A DNA stretch of 64,000 bases from assembly GCA_036365515.1 (NCBI GenBank), contig CM070873.1, positions 73,558,529-73,622,528 on the forward strand, read 5' to 3'. The stretch comes from Torymus aiolomorphi (Eukaryota > Arthropoda > Insecta > Hymenoptera > Torymidae). Of this stretch, positions 1 to 10,746 are shown piece after piece. The first letter of the stretch is position 1. Each line of letters starts with the position of its first letter. The position numbers were made by a program, and so were the translations under genes. Below the pieces are notes generated by a model that was not told the DNA's origin, did not search any database, and saw only the letters and a program-made list of their open reading frames with translations.

Positions 1-169
1 TGTAACTTGGGAACATATAATTTTTTGTTTAAGTCAGACTCTGAAAAATTGTTAAGAAAATTATTTGTAATATTATTTTAAGCTTCTCAGATTGTAGTCT
101 CGCGAATAATTGTTGATATTATATCTCGACTACAATCTGCGTTTAACCAGTGTAATAACTTTTAACTTT

Positions 170-175
170 AATAAA
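170..175 (+). promoter_or_regulatory. AATAAA poly(A) signal in the LTR
   Basis: A canonical hexamer, repeated at the same place in the 3' LTR (15,315-15,320), where it would end the genomic transcript. It would mark the R region. Confidence 0.5.
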
Positions 176-297
176 TACGGTTTTATTATATCATATTCGA
201 ACACTTTATTTCACCGAGAAACTTCTCCGCCATTTGAATCTTCCGCTAATTCTGGGACACAATTAGAGCCACCAGTCAGAGCGAGCCAATTGCAACC

Positions 298-306
298 AAA
301 GTAAGT
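298..306 (+). promoter_or_regulatory. Strong splice donor inside the LTR (AAA|GTAAGT)
   Basis: GTAAGT matches the U1 consensus and lies upstream of gag, where retroviruses and errantiviruses keep the donor for subgenomic env RNA. Good acceptors precede the downstream ORFs (10,343, 11,774 and 13,703). Its use is inferred. Confidence 0.5.
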
Positions 307-530
307 ACAAATTATGATCACTGTCTCCTTTCTTCTTGATGCATGAGTTACTGCTGCTTGCCGCTTGTTAGTTCGAAATTACGCGACTCTTAACTGTTAT
401 TTAAGGACCGCTCGACTACTTTCATGAGTTCCTATTCCCGTGGTTATTACGTATAGGCGTAGACCGAAACAGGAACATTTATCGCGTGAACTTTATCGTT
501 TTCGCGACATTGTAATCTCGACATTACAAT

Positions 531-550
531 TGGGGGCCCACCTCCGGGAT
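531..550 (+). other. Primer-binding site, tRNA-Pro-like
   Basis: It lies two bases after the LTR end and starts TGGGGGC, the complement of a tRNA 3' end CCA plus GCCCC, and ends TCCGGGAT. Both parts match the tRNA-Pro type of PBS; the five bases between do not. The location and the initial TGG make the PBS role likely, and the tRNA-Pro assignment is an inference. Confidence 0.6.
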
Positions 551-638
551 AAAAACGAAAGTAACATCGAGTACTTCCTTTCTCTTTTAAATTAAAAGTG
601 CAATTTTTTTCCCATTCACATTAAATAATTACCGCAAA
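551..638 (+). other. gag leader
   Basis: A short AT-rich untranslated leader between the PBS and the gag ATG. The context of the start (GCAAAATGG) has A at -3 and G at +4, favourable for initiation. No other feature is visible. Confidence 0.5.
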
Positions 639-2300
639 ATGGCAACAGCTAGCGGCACGATAGCGCGTAACGAAGAGGCAGCCGCGATATTGAGATGCGC
701 GTTCTCAGCAACAGATGAGGCCCTTTCAAAAGCGACGCTTAACGAACTGGTCGACGTGTTAAAAGTTAGGTACCAGACCGCGTCGGAGATAAATCCACTA
801 AGAATAAAAGAAATAGGGAAATTGCAAATGTCACTGTCCGAAACAGTAGATCGCGATTTAGTTGAAAAAATTTGTCAGGACGAAATTATGATAGACATTT
901 TAAAAGAATTTATGGATAGAAATATTAGCGTCAAAGAAATAATTAACGCAATAGCGAGCGTAGAGAAACGTATTATCACAGAAAAAATACCACAGCTAAT
1001 ATATAGCAAACCGGAAATGACAGAAGATGCAGAAAGAACAGCTTTCAGAACCGCAGCTAATGAATTAGAATATAATGGGCAGTTTAACCCGAACATGCCG
1101 TTTAACACACCATTTTTTGAAAGGGGGCATAGCACTCCTTACGCACAGGCACTAAGAAATAATTTTTCGACTAACATCAATAGTAACATTAATTCTCTAC
1201 GTCAAAACTCAACCTTAGCGCCGCTAAAAAATTTATCAATCAAAGACGCACTCGATTGCATCCCTAAATTCGACGGTACTAATATTCCTCTTAGCACTTT
1301 CCTGTTCGGAGTAAGAAAGGCAGTTAGCATGATACCAGCAGCCAATGAGGTAGATTTAGCAAAATTAATCAGAAGGCGTTTAATGGGGGAAGCAGCAAAA
1401 TCGATGGAAGAGATGCATTTCGATAGCATTAGTGAACTAATTAAGTACTTTGAAGCAAATTTCGGTTCGTATAAATCGCATCAGACCTTAATCGGAGAAT
1501 TGGCAGCCGCGAAACAAAAACAAGGAGAAAATGTCATTACATTCGCGAATAGAGTAAGACGCATAGCAATTGAATTGAAAGAAGCAGCAAAAAGAGACAA
1601 AAGAGATAGTGTCGAATTTAGGCAATTTGTAGAAACGGATAAGTTAAAATTTTTCGCGCGCGGTTTGGATTGGGAAATTAAAAGACGTATGAGTGTAATG
1701 CGAACGTTTCAAGGAGCGGTTGAAAAAGCAATCGAAATCGAACGTGAAGTCGATTGTTTTGAGAAAACGGAAAATTTTGATAAAAATAAGATCAATAAAG
1801 AAACTAACAAAAGCGCGAGCGGTTCGGTCGATATTAAAATTGTGCAAGACAAAACGGCCGAAAATTGTCAATTTTGCGAAAAGAAAAATCACGTAGCAAA
1901 AAATTGTTGGGCATTGAAAGTACTGCTACCTCAGAACGCACAGCCACCGTAGGCGCAAACAGTACCGTGGGCGGGGCCTATGACGGCACACGCGCGGCTA
2001 TCAAACCCAAACGTAGGACCATTGGCCGCCGCACGAGTGCCCACGCCCCAGCCGCCGCGCGATCTGTACAGACCGCGATCAGCTAACCCTGCCGTAGCTA
2101 GACCGAGTTACAATATTAAACAATGCAATTATTGTAAAAAAGAAGGTCATTGGAAAGACCATTGTCCCGAATTGGAAACAAAAAACCGCGAAAAATCACA
2201 ACACCAGGCGGGAAACGCGAACAGCCCCGCGGCACAGGGCGCAACCTGGGGGCAAGCGAAAGATACGCGCCTAGAACAAGTGAATGCGAGCAGAAATTAA
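639..2300 (+). CDS. gag: Gag polyprotein with in-frame amber codon
   Basis: The structural polyprotein of the element would form the particle and bind genomic RNA. Residues about 190-375 are an alpha-helical, charged capsid-like domain of the retrotransposon-gag type. Two CX2CX4HX4C knuckles follow: CQFCEKKNHVAKNC (about 1,869-1,910) and CNYCKKEGHWKDHC (about 2,124-2,165). A TAG at 1950-1952 lies between them in the same frame; the reading frame is otherwise open to TAA at 2,298-2,300. Amber readthrough is possible, as in some gammaretroviruses, but a point mutation in a decaying copy is simpler. The last 150 bp overlap the protease frame, which is entered by -1 frameshift. Confidence 0.88.
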
Positions 2301-2911
2301 AACTCGTTAGGAAATCAGTATTTTTGAGCATAAATAGTAAGTCCCCAGTTGTAGAGTTGCATTTAGAAAACTACGGAGCATCGCTTAAATTAATGTTAGA
2401 TACGGGTGCTGGTCCGTCATTATTGAAAATCAGTAAAAAACCGAGTAAAGCCATTGTAATTGAAAACGAGATATTAGAACTCAGGGGCATTACAAAAGAG
2501 TCAATTAACTCGTGCGGTAAAGTACCATTATTATTCCGTGACTTAACCTTGTATTTTCATCTTGTTCCTGATAATTTTCCGATTGAGGAAGACGGATTAA
2601 TTGGTAGTGAAGTACTAAGGAGATACGGGGCAAAGATTAACTACGAGGAAAATATTTTGCACATCGCGTCGCACGTAATCGCTCTACGGTGCACGGGTAG
2701 CGTAAATATCGTTAAAAGGACAAACAAGGAGAGCGTAAAATTAGCAAGAATAGAACGGCGCAAGGCCAGCGCGGTTGTAGGCAAGCTAAGCAATTCTTGT
2801 GTTTCTCGTGATATACCTACTCAGCATGAACGTGTAGATGTTAATAAATGTTCCTTAACTAGTATAATTAATTTCCCAACTCAGTACACTGTCACGACCA
2901 TAGCAAATTGA
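2150..2911 (+). CDS. pro: Retroviral-type aspartic protease (start of Pol)
   Basis: It would cleave Gag and Gag-Pol in the particle. The catalytic segment LMLDTGAGPSLL (Asp codon at about 2,398) is followed about 60 residues later by the GLIGSEVL stretch typical of the C-terminal half of retropepsins. The ORF overlaps gag in the -1 frame and has no ATG of its own before the overlap, as expected for a frameshift product. It ends at an in-frame TGA (2,909-2,911), after which the same frame reopens, so the TGA is likely a disabling mutation within Pol and not the natural end. Confidence 0.85.
   Translation: MERPLSRIGNKKPRKITTPGGKREQPRGTGRNLGASERYAPRTSECEQKLKLVRKSVFLSINSKSPVVELHLENYGASLKLMLDTGAGPSLLKISKKPSKAIVIENEILELRGITKESINSCGKVPLLFRDLTLYFHLVPDNFPIEEDGLIGSEVLRRYGAKINYEENILHIASHVIALRCTGSVNIVKRTNKESVKLARIERRKASAVVGKLSNSCVSRDIPTQHERVDVNKCSLTSIINFPTQYTVTTIAN
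2180..2186 (+). promoter_or_regulatory. Slippery heptamer A AAA AAC for -1 frameshift
   Basis: Read in the gag frame, the codons are aca-aaa-aac, so the heptamer has canonical X XXY YYZ phasing. It lies in the gag/pro overlap (2,150-2,300), and the protease frame is exactly -1. The next about 90 bases are GC-rich and could form a stimulatory structure. This would yield Gag-Pro-Pol. Confidence 0.7.
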
Positions 2912-3976
2912 ATTAGTAAGGAAACGGGAAATAAAGATAATATAGAATTGAATAAAATTATTGAAAGATGTGAGAACTCGAAAAACTCGACTTGTAAAAA
3001 TATAGAAACTGGAAAAATGGAAAAGCCAGTAAATTTAACTAGAAAAAAGTTTAGAATCGAAAAACTTGAAAAATCGAAAGAATTAACTTGTAAAAACTTG
3101 AAAAATTTGTTCGGGCCCGAAAAGTTGTTTGAAAAAATTTGTAGCTTGAAAAATTCGTTCGGTGAAAATAAAATTCACAAAAACTTGAATAGTCAAAATA
3201 AAAATTTGAAAATTAAATATCTGCAAAAGAATAAATTTTCAAATAAAATAAGAAAGAAATCCAACAAATACGGAAATTTGAAGGATAAAATTCGTAAAAT
3301 AACTTGGAAAAACATTTTGCTCGGTGAAAACTCGTCCACCCGTAACGTAAATAGCCAGAAGTCAAAATTGTTAAATAAAGATTTGAAAACTAGCCCTGGT
3401 GAACATGTTCTTGTAATGGAATTGATTAGCTTGAAAAATAAAACTAAAAATTGTAAACGTGCTAGGGAAACCCATAGAATTAAAAAAAACTTGTTTGTTA
3501 AAAATAGAAATAATACGGATCCGTTTAGTAAAAGAAATAAAATGGACGGAAATTCTCGAGAAAACCTTGTTTTAACATATAAGAATAATCAAGATTCACC
3601 GAAAAACTTGAGGAAAGATTATACTAAAATAGCATTCGTGACTAATAAAGTAAAGGCTTTCGGAACAATGCGTCACAATTACGCAAAGTGAAAAAAGTTA
3701 AAAACATGAGGTAATAGTTTCGGTAAAATCGATAGTACCATACGCGAGCAAAGGAAATGGCTGCGTAATCAAATCAGAATCGGAAGGAGCGGAAGTAATA
3801 AAACTCCGAGTCGGTCGCATCGCATCGCATTAGGCGACCATGCGCAAATCGACCATTGTTTAGAAAACTTATGTAGAAAGATAAAAGCATTAGCTCATTT
3901 ACAAGCAGTCAAAAAGACCCGACCGATACATTTATATGGTAATGCATTAGCTCTCCTGTGTTGCTACGCCATCCCC
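2912..3976 (+). pseudogene. Lys/Asn-rich Pol spacer between protease and RT
   Basis: The Pol frame continues for about 355 codons, broken by the TGA at 2,909 and two more at 3,689 and 3,707. The 2,948-3,691 part is extraordinarily rich in Lys, Asn, Leu and Ser (many K-N-L, S-K-N and K-K repeats), with no recognisable fold. The 3,710-3,976 part has a normal composition, with Cys and His (including LCCYAIPLL). Ty3/gypsy elements usually have a short PR-RT linker, so this is an unusual insertion. The low-complexity part could be an AT-driven expansion or a disordered nucleic-acid-binding segment; I do not recognise it. Confidence 0.6.
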
Positions 3977-5139
3977 TTGTTGAATAAATTAAGGAAATTT
4001 TGTATGACAAACGAAGATACGTGTGCCGACATCCTGTGCGCTTTCCGTCAATCGTTACATGATATTAGAAGAAAAGGAAGCGGCTTAGGTCGGTCAATAT
4101 GGAAACATCGTTCGCGGCCGCATTATACTACGAAAATAGATAGCGTAGATAGGCGGGACTATAAAAAGCCCACGCCACGCGCCCGGAACATAATGTGTGT
4201 GAGAAGTGGGAAAATATTAGCGGGAAGTGATCGTGTAATTAAATTAAAAGAATTACTCCGTCTAGAGCATTTATCGGAGAATCAGAAAATCGATATTGAA
4301 TCAATATTAATTAATTTCGCGGACAGATTTTATTTACCCGGAGATATTATGCCCGTGACTAATGTAATTAAACATGAAATCCCAACAACAAACAATATAC
4401 TAATTAGAATAAAACAATTTAGACACTCTCCTATTTTGAAAGAGGAAATCAACAGGCAGGTAAACGAAATGTTAGAAAAAGGGATAGTCGAACCATCTAC
4501 AAGCGCCTATTCAGCGCCGGTGTTCTGTGTTGACAAAAAACCGGGCCCCGACGGAAAGACTTTAGAAAACTAAATGCCGTTATCCCTGATTACAATCACC
4601 CGGTCCCCAATATAGCCGATATTCTAGATAAACTTGGGAACGCGAAATTTTTTTCGGTTTTCGATTTATGCGCAGGGTATCATCAAATAAAAATCAAACC
4701 AGAAGATAGAGAGAAAACAGCTTTTTGTTGCGATCTTGGTTTATTTCATTTTGTTAGATCACCTTTCGGGTTGAAAACAAGTGCACCAGTATTTTTATCG
4801 CTCGTACTTAAAGTTATAGCGGGAATGAAAAACGTAGTGCATTTCTTTGACGACATTTGCGTTTACTCTAAAACTTTCAATGAGCATACAGAAACAATTC
4901 AAAAACTTTTCGAAAAATTACGCTACGCGAACTTAGTACTTCAACCAGAAAAATGCGAATTCCTTAAGCCAGAAATTAATTACTTAGGACATATAATTAG
5001 CAGCCACGGACTGCGCCCCGATCCAGAAAAATTGAAAGCAGTTCAAGAATTTCGGATCCCCAAAAACCAAAAAAATATTAAACAATTTTTAGGGCTGGCA
5101 GGATACTATAGAGGTTTATTAAAAACTTCGCGCAGATAG
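3977..5139 (+). pseudogene. pol: Reverse transcriptase, frameshifted
   Basis: The RT palm and fingers are recognisable: an NEMLEKGIVEPSTSAYSAPV-type start, then GNAKFFSVFDL...GYHQI, SPFGLKTSAPVF, FFDDICVYSKTF (catalytic box at 4,843-4,854) and INYLGHIIS. These are Ty3/gypsy signatures. The catalytic box reads FFDD, where the common form is YxDD; Phe at this place is known in some retroelements. Breaks: near 4,560 the frame changes (frame 2 to frame 1) with loss of several codons, and near 5,120, in an A run, the frame changes again just before RNase H. The protein cannot be made whole from this copy. Confidence 0.88.
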
Positions 5140-5640
5140 CAAAACCTTTAACAAACTTATTAAGAAAAGAACAGCAATTTAGTTGGGATAAAAATGCACA
5201 AGAGGCATTTATCAAGTTAAGAGATAGTTTATGCGAACCACCGGTGTTGGCGCACCCACATTTTGAAGAAAAGTTTTTGGTCACCACTGACGCGAGTGGT
5301 TATGCTATAGGCGCCGTACTATCGCAAGGCGAAATCGGGAAAGATAGACCTATAGCTTTTGTATCGCGCGCGCTTAATCAAGCCGAGAAAAATTATTGCA
5401 CCTTCTCGAAAGAAGCTTTAGCTATTGTTTACGCGATCACGCAATTTAGACCATATTTGTACGGCAACAGGTTTTCTCTAATTACCGATCACAGACTTTC
5501 AGTGTGGTTAAATTCACATAACGACCCCGGATCTAGAGTCACTCGTTGGTGATTAAAATTATTAGATTACCAATTCGACGTGGTTTACAAGAAAGGTGAA
5601 TTAAATGCTAACGCAGACGCTTTGTCTCGCAATCCAGTCG
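5140..5640 (+). pseudogene. pol: RNase H domain of Pol with internal stop
   Basis: Frame 0 from about 5,124 carries the connection segment and RNase H: VTTDASGYAIGAVLSQG (first catalytic Asp near 5,290), FSKEALAIVYAITQFRPYLYG and LITDHR, then a TGA at 5,550-5,552. The frame continues directly with a YKKGELNANADALSRNP ending, which is the usual RNase H to integrase junction of gypsy elements. The domain would degrade the RNA strand of the RNA-DNA hybrid. Confidence 0.85.
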
Positions 5641-7645
5641 TCGAAACTGTTTGCGTAGCGACGCGAGGTAGTGTAGGGGGGGAGGGGCGCCATGCTGTCG
5701 CTGGCAGCCAAGCTGTAGGCCCAACACCGGAGTCCCTCGGAGATCGGATAGGCGACGCACCCGCCCCTCACGCAATGGCTACTCGTACTCGTGTCGGACG
5801 CCAAGTCAGTGAGAAATACAAACAAGCCATTAAGACCCTTCTTCCGCGAAAAAGAAAACCAGCCCCTGCAGCTGAGACTATCCTGGAACGCGCGTGTCCT
5901 GCTGAGAATGAAAACAACACCGATTTCATCGAGCGCCAAGACGCGCGCGGCCATAAAGAATTAGCTAGACCCACATCGCCGGGTGCCAGAGCGGCTACTC
6001 CAGACGAAAGCGAACCGCTTGTAAAAGAAACCGAGGAAAATACGGTCGAACATTCTCCGGAATTTTTTGCACCCTTTCACGATTTAACGATCGAAGAACG
6101 AAGCGACCCCGATCCGGCGACCCAAACAACGGATCACTGTAGAGATAACATCGTTTATTGTAGGGAAAAATTGTTTATGAGAAAGGACAATTACTTATAT
6201 TTCATCTCCACAGATGGGAAACCACTCGACGAAGGGGCTAGGCAATTAAAAGAATTAGGGAAACTCCCGCGTTTGGAGAACCTGGAGTTAGGAGAAACCC
6301 AAGCCATTAAGGGCAATAAAAAAATGCATTTTATAGTACTCTTAAGAGGAGACTCTAAAAATAGCCTCTCAACAACGCTGGAAATTTTAGCTAAGGGAAT
6401 TAAGAAATTAGATACTTTATCGAACAAAAATCAAATAATTTCGATTAGTTTGGCAAAGAGTAGTCAGATTGAAAATATTGATTTTAAGGATATTCTAGCT
6501 TGTATTAAACGTGAATTAATTAAAAGAGATTTAAAAATAATTGTATGTAAAGGAATAATCCAACACCCGGAACCTAGTAAACGAACAGACATTATTCGCG
6601 AAGCGCACTGTTCAGCGGTGGGCGGTCATAAAGGTGTAACGAAAACATTTAATCGTATTAAGTATAAATTTCAATGGGAACATCTTAAAGAGAATATCCA
6701 GGAGTTTATTCAGAAATGTGTCCCCTGTCAATTAAAAAAATTAGTTAGAGTTAAAACTAGACAGAAAATGATTATTACTGATCACCCCTCTATCCCGTTT
6801 TTTACGGTCTGTTTAGATATAGTGGGTCCGTTGCCCAAAACTAGAGATAATTCGGAATACATTATTACCATGCAGGATCAATTCACTAAATTCTCAGTCG
6901 GCGTTCCACTAAAAGATCAAACGGCTGCATCGGTAGCCGACGCTTTTATTAAACGCTTTATTTGCACTTTGGCGCACCTCAAGCTATACTTACTGATCAA
7001 GGCACGAACTTTCTTAGCAAACTAATGAAACGCGTAGCAAAGCGCTTTAGAATTAAATAAATAAAAACCACGGCTTTCCACTCACAAACTAACGGTTCAC
7101 TAGAAAGGTCACACTCACCACTTAGCGAATTTTTAAAAATGTTCACAACAAAAAACTTAGACTGGGATGAATGGGTTGAACTAGCCATGTTCAATTTTAA
7201 CACGGGCAAACACGAAGGGACACAATACACACCCTATGAGCTGGTCTTCGGCCGACTGGCGCACGTCCCTTCAAGCGAACCCTTGGAGCCGGAAGACTTA
7301 TTACCTACCTACGCGGGTTATATGACGGCTTTGGTAGAAAGGCTGCACTTTCTCCAAGAAAGTGCAGAAGAAAAATTATTAGTGGCCAAACGGCGGTCAA
7401 AAAATTATTACGATAAAAAAGCCAACCCAAAAGAAATCAAAATAGGCGATTTTGTTTGGCTACAGAGCGGACCGAAACCGCATAAATTCGAAAATCATTA
7501 CTCCGGCTCTTACCAAGTAATTGAGGTTTGGGAGAACGGGAATGTTAAAATTCAAATTACAGAAAACAAATCCAAAGTCGTACATAGTAACCGCTTACGC
7601 TTTTCGCATGTTAAATCGCAATCGCCACCAGAAAATTTAGATTGA
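5641..7645 (+). pseudogene. int: Integrase, with long linker and frameshift
   Basis: An acidic, Pro-rich linker (about 5,650-6,150) leads to an HHCC zinc domain (H-x3-...H near 6,604-6,635; CVPC near 6,718) and the catalytic core: first Asp in CLDIVGPLP (about 6,816), second in TDQG (6,995-6,997), Glu at 7,103-7,105. Thirty-five residues separate the second Asp from Glu, the DD35E spacing. The C-terminal region (KIGDFVWLQSG, SGSYQVIEV) is a GPY/F-type domain. Breaks: frame 0 to frame 2 near 6,970 and a TAA at 7,058-7,060. It would insert the cDNA into the host genome. Confidence 0.88.
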
Positions 7646-7703
7646 TGCAATTACTTAAAAATTTGAAAGTTAATATTTTTATTCATGTTTACAGACGAGG
7701 ACT

Positions 7704-9718
7704 TTGATGTTTATCCTTGCAACAACTTTCAAATTAGACCTAGTTTTCGGGTTAATCGGTTTTGATTGCGGGCAAAAATTTACTAATTTTACAACCTTTT
7801 CGCTGGTTAACGTGGGGGAATGTGACATTCCCGAACCAATAATCAATGTAACGAAAACGGAAGTAAGCCTCCTGCAACTTAATGAGTATGCCGATACGCT
7901 AGTGCGATACTGTAAAATCGAAATAGAGAGGACCGTCGGTCATTGCGGAATGTGGTCGCACATGTCATTTGTAAAAAATGGGGAAGTGAGATATTTGCGC
8001 GAAGTTACGCGAGACGAGTGTATGCGGATGCACATGCATAGATCGGTCTCAATCGCAGATAATATGGTTAGAAACTTGAGAATTAATGACACATCGACGC
8101 ACCCACTCACTTTCGCCGGGTCGTTGAAAGCAGACGGTACCTGTGCAAATTCGGCTCACTATGCTGACCCTTATGGTGAATTTTCCGACGTAGTGGTACA
8201 CGGGTACGTAACGATCCGCTTAGAGGAGCGTTACAATGCCGTCAATTTAAATAATAACAAAATTAAATTAGAGAGTGGTACTGTGTGTCCATTCACCGAT
8301 GATAATTGTATAGACATGGTTTACGGGTACGCCTTTTGGGAAGCCATCCCCACCGGCGCGTGCGAGAATCGCAGGTATGCCGCCTTGTATACAGGGCCGG
8401 TGATAAGGATTGTGGAAAAAGATAACGAGCGGCGGCCGCTCTACGTGCTAGAAGCCGAAGGACTTTCCTTTGTGTTTAAAGATTTAGCTGTAATTAATGT
8501 GTGCTCTTATCAATTAATTCGTACTGAACATCCGAAACTGTTTATTTTACTCGACCCCGAGCATGAAAAACTGTTAGTGTAAAAGGGAGTATTAGTAACA
8601 CCGACATTTTTGCTTATGTAAACTCGAAGTTTGTATATGTAAACGCGCACATAAAGGGTCAAATGACTAGACTATACTCGGATGTAATTGCTAAACAATG
8701 CGAGCTGGAAAGGAAGGTAATAATAAACGCATTGAATATAGCTACGATCTCCCCAGATTTATTAGCCTACCAAATCATGGGCGGGCCGGGCTACGTAAGC
8801 CTATTGACGGGAGAAGTAGTGCATATTTTAAAGTGTGTACAGGTGGAAGTAAAGGTTAGACAGGCGGAGGAGTGTTATCAAGAGCTCCCAGTATTTTGGC
8901 AAGACAAACCGAGATTCTTATCGCCCCGCACACACATTTTGCGTGAATACGGAACTAAAGCTATTTGTGATTCTATGATTCCGGTAATGTTTTTATTGGG
9001 GGAGCGATGGTTTAAAATGCTGCCACAGATAACCATTCAGGACGCACCTTCGGTATTAAAGCCGCAAGTTCAATAAACATGGACATATAATAACCCTACC
9101 GATTTAGCGAATAGCGGGATTTACGCGTACGGGGATATAGAAAAATTAAAAAATTTTATAATGTTTCCAAACGAGCAGGGCGCGATCTTACACGCTTTAG
9201 CCTACAGAGCGGCGGGTAAGGGGAGAATGCCCGGGGGCGTGTCCGTGGCGGGCTTGCTTGACGAAGAAGCACTCACTCGTATCGCTGACTCCGCTTGGGA
9301 CAATATTTGGGCGCGATTTATTACTTTCGGGTCGGCAAGCGCAGTATTTATTACAATTTTAATGGTTTTTAGATTAATTAAATTCATTCTCGATACTATA
9401 ATACACGGTTACGCTTTGCATAGCCTTTATGGTTGGTCTGTGCACATTTTAGGAGCCATTTGGAACTCGTTAACGCAGCTTTTACTTCAATTGGGAAAAT
9501 GCGTGGAAAAGCCGAAAGAGGCTACTACAATACAGGCACCCTCAGCTCCGACTGTCATCGAAGCACCTTTCACTTGTATCACTCAAAAATATCAACCGGA
9601 ATGTCAATGGTCAGATAATAGTAGTGTCAAAAATTCTGGCAACGCCGAGAATAAATTGTACCCCGTGTTAAGTCAAGACACTGTGGCCTCTATACCATCT
9701 CGTAATCCAATAAATTAA
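7704..9718 (+). pseudogene. Chuvirus-like envelope glycoprotein, one frameshift and one stop
   Basis: Frame 0 (7,704-8,582) begins with a hydrophobic signal-like stretch followed by a Cys-rich ectodomain: a CGMWSH motif, an FAGSLKADGTC stretch, then VCPFTDDNC. Frame 2 (from about 8,585) continues with FLSPRTHILREYGTKAIC and, after a TAA at 9,074-9,076, a GIYAYGDIEKL...FPNEQGA segment, a membrane anchor at about 9,314-9,390 and a cytoplasmic tail of about 100 residues. The arrangement and these conserved blocks match glycoproteins of chuviruses (negative-strand arthropod viruses), which are known to have been captured by insect LTR elements. It follows integrase in the env position. Assignment is by recognition only, without a search. 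The breaks make this copy non-functional. Confidence 0.75.
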
Positions 9719-9743
9719 CTTCTCGATATATCACATAATATTC

Positions 9744-9746
<3 letters not shown>

Positions 9747-9791
<45 letters not shown>
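9747..9791 (+). repeat. (TA)n microsatellite
   Basis: About 22 TA units between the first glycoprotein and the next ORF, inside the retroelement. Confidence 0.9.
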
Positions 9792-9794
<3 letters not shown>

Positions 9795-9902
9795 TTTTAC
9801 TAGCAACAATTGGTGGTTGTATTCTAAATAAATATAATAATTTTTGTTTCTTTCTTTTTATTAATAACAAAATTGCCTTAAATTAATAAAAGCATTCTAG
9901 AA

Positions 9903-10286
9903 ATGCGACCGGAACAAAAGGTAAATTTGTTGGACGATTTGATTCTATTGAGGAGACGGCTGGTATGGGCGGTGCAGGGCCGAGACGAACAACTGAGCTC
10001 TTATAATAATCGGATGGAGAGAAGTTTCGAATTATATCAACAAGGGGGAAAAATAGCCAAGCAGGAGATTATTGAGATAAGCGAGAGCGAACATGAAAGA
10101 ACTAAGCTGGCTATTTATTGTTATGTGTTAGGCATACGGTCCAGCGTAAAGCGATACATGTGTAAGCCGGAATTTTATGTGACGTTTGCACAAACGCGAC
10201 GTCACGCCGAACAGATTGCGTATCACCTTAAAGATCTGGCTAAAATGCGTCGCGTATCAGTATGCGAGCGGCGTGTTTTGGTCTAG
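9903..10286 (+). CDS. Accessory ORF, 127 residues, unrecognised
   Basis: An intact, charged, probably all-helical protein (Arg 13-14%, many Glu and Lys) without a signal peptide, membrane segment or zinc motif. A good A at -3 precedes the ATG. It is the first of four small ORFs between the two glycoproteins and the 3' LTR. AAG|GTAAAT immediately after codon 6 resembles a splice donor; joining it to the acceptor at 10,343 would keep frame with the next ORF, so the first six codons might serve two products. I assign no function. Confidence 0.5.
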   Translation: MRPEQKVNLLDDLILLRRRLVWAVQGRDEQLSSYNNRMERSFELYQQGGKIAKQEIIEISESEHERTKLAIYCYVLGIRSSVKRYMCKPEFYVTFAQTRRHAEQIAYHLKDLAKMRRVSVCERRVLV

Positions 10287-10343
10287 TTAATTAAGAAAAC
10301 TTAAACATGCAGTTAATAACTAACGTTCAATTTTCCTTTCTAG

Positions 10344-10700
10344 CCAATAAATCAAAGAGAAAAGCCTGACGTCGCGCGAGCAATAGAACACCTGCGCGAC
10401 CTTCCCTGTTGGAGCGTGCGAGGAAGGGACCGAGTCGTATACGTCGACGAAGAGTTTTTTAATTTTTTCTGTAAAACTTGCTACCACACTTTCGTTAAAG
10501 ATCCGTTTCAGCTACTTGAGCCGAGTTTTGATTATCACATATTGTTTTAACCGGGACTTCCTGTACCTATCAACTGTAAAATTTGTCGCCGCCAATTATT
10601 ATTTAAGAGAGTAGGTCCAGTTTGCGAAAATTGCGTTAATTTCTATTTACGCGCTGAAGAACAACTTTTCAGCTATCCCTTAGTTGAAATATTATATTAG
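10344..10700 (+). pseudogene. Accessory zinc-ribbon ORF with internal stop, no own ATG
   Basis: The frame is open from the acceptor-like tttcctttctag (ending 10,343) to TAG at 10,698-10,700, except for a TAA at 10,548-10,550. It encodes three CxxC pairs: CKTC, then INCKIC and VCENC, a possible C2C2 zinc ribbon. There is no in-frame ATG near the start, which fits a spliced 3' exon. The VCENC...YLRAEEQL and INCKIC units resemble VCEDC...YLMELS and ITCILC of the following ORF, in the opposite order. The internal stop suggests decay. Confidence 0.5.
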
Positions 10701-10746
10701 TAAAAATAAAAAAAAAGAAAAACAAAGAAATATATAATTATAAATC

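Larger units (their letters stand above)
1..528 (+). repeat. 5' LTR, left part missing at window edge
   Basis: Matches 15,147-15,678 with a few substitutions, a 1-bp indel near the start and a 5-bp deletion near 296. The complete 3' LTR shows that about 440 bp of U3 are off the window, so position 1 is not the LTR start although it begins with TG. An AATAAA lies at 170-175 and a strong 5' splice site at 301. The end is ...CATTACA at 528. Confidence 0.85.

Noticed and set aside
1..8. TG at position 1 as the true LTR start
   Set aside because: The matching place in the 3' copy (15,147) has no purine tract before it, and a TATA box and G13 tract lie further left, so the LTR continues off the window.
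2948..3691. Lys/Asn-rich ORF as a separate gene
   Set aside because: It is in the same frame as protease and RT and has no ATG start; better read as part of Pol interrupted by stops.
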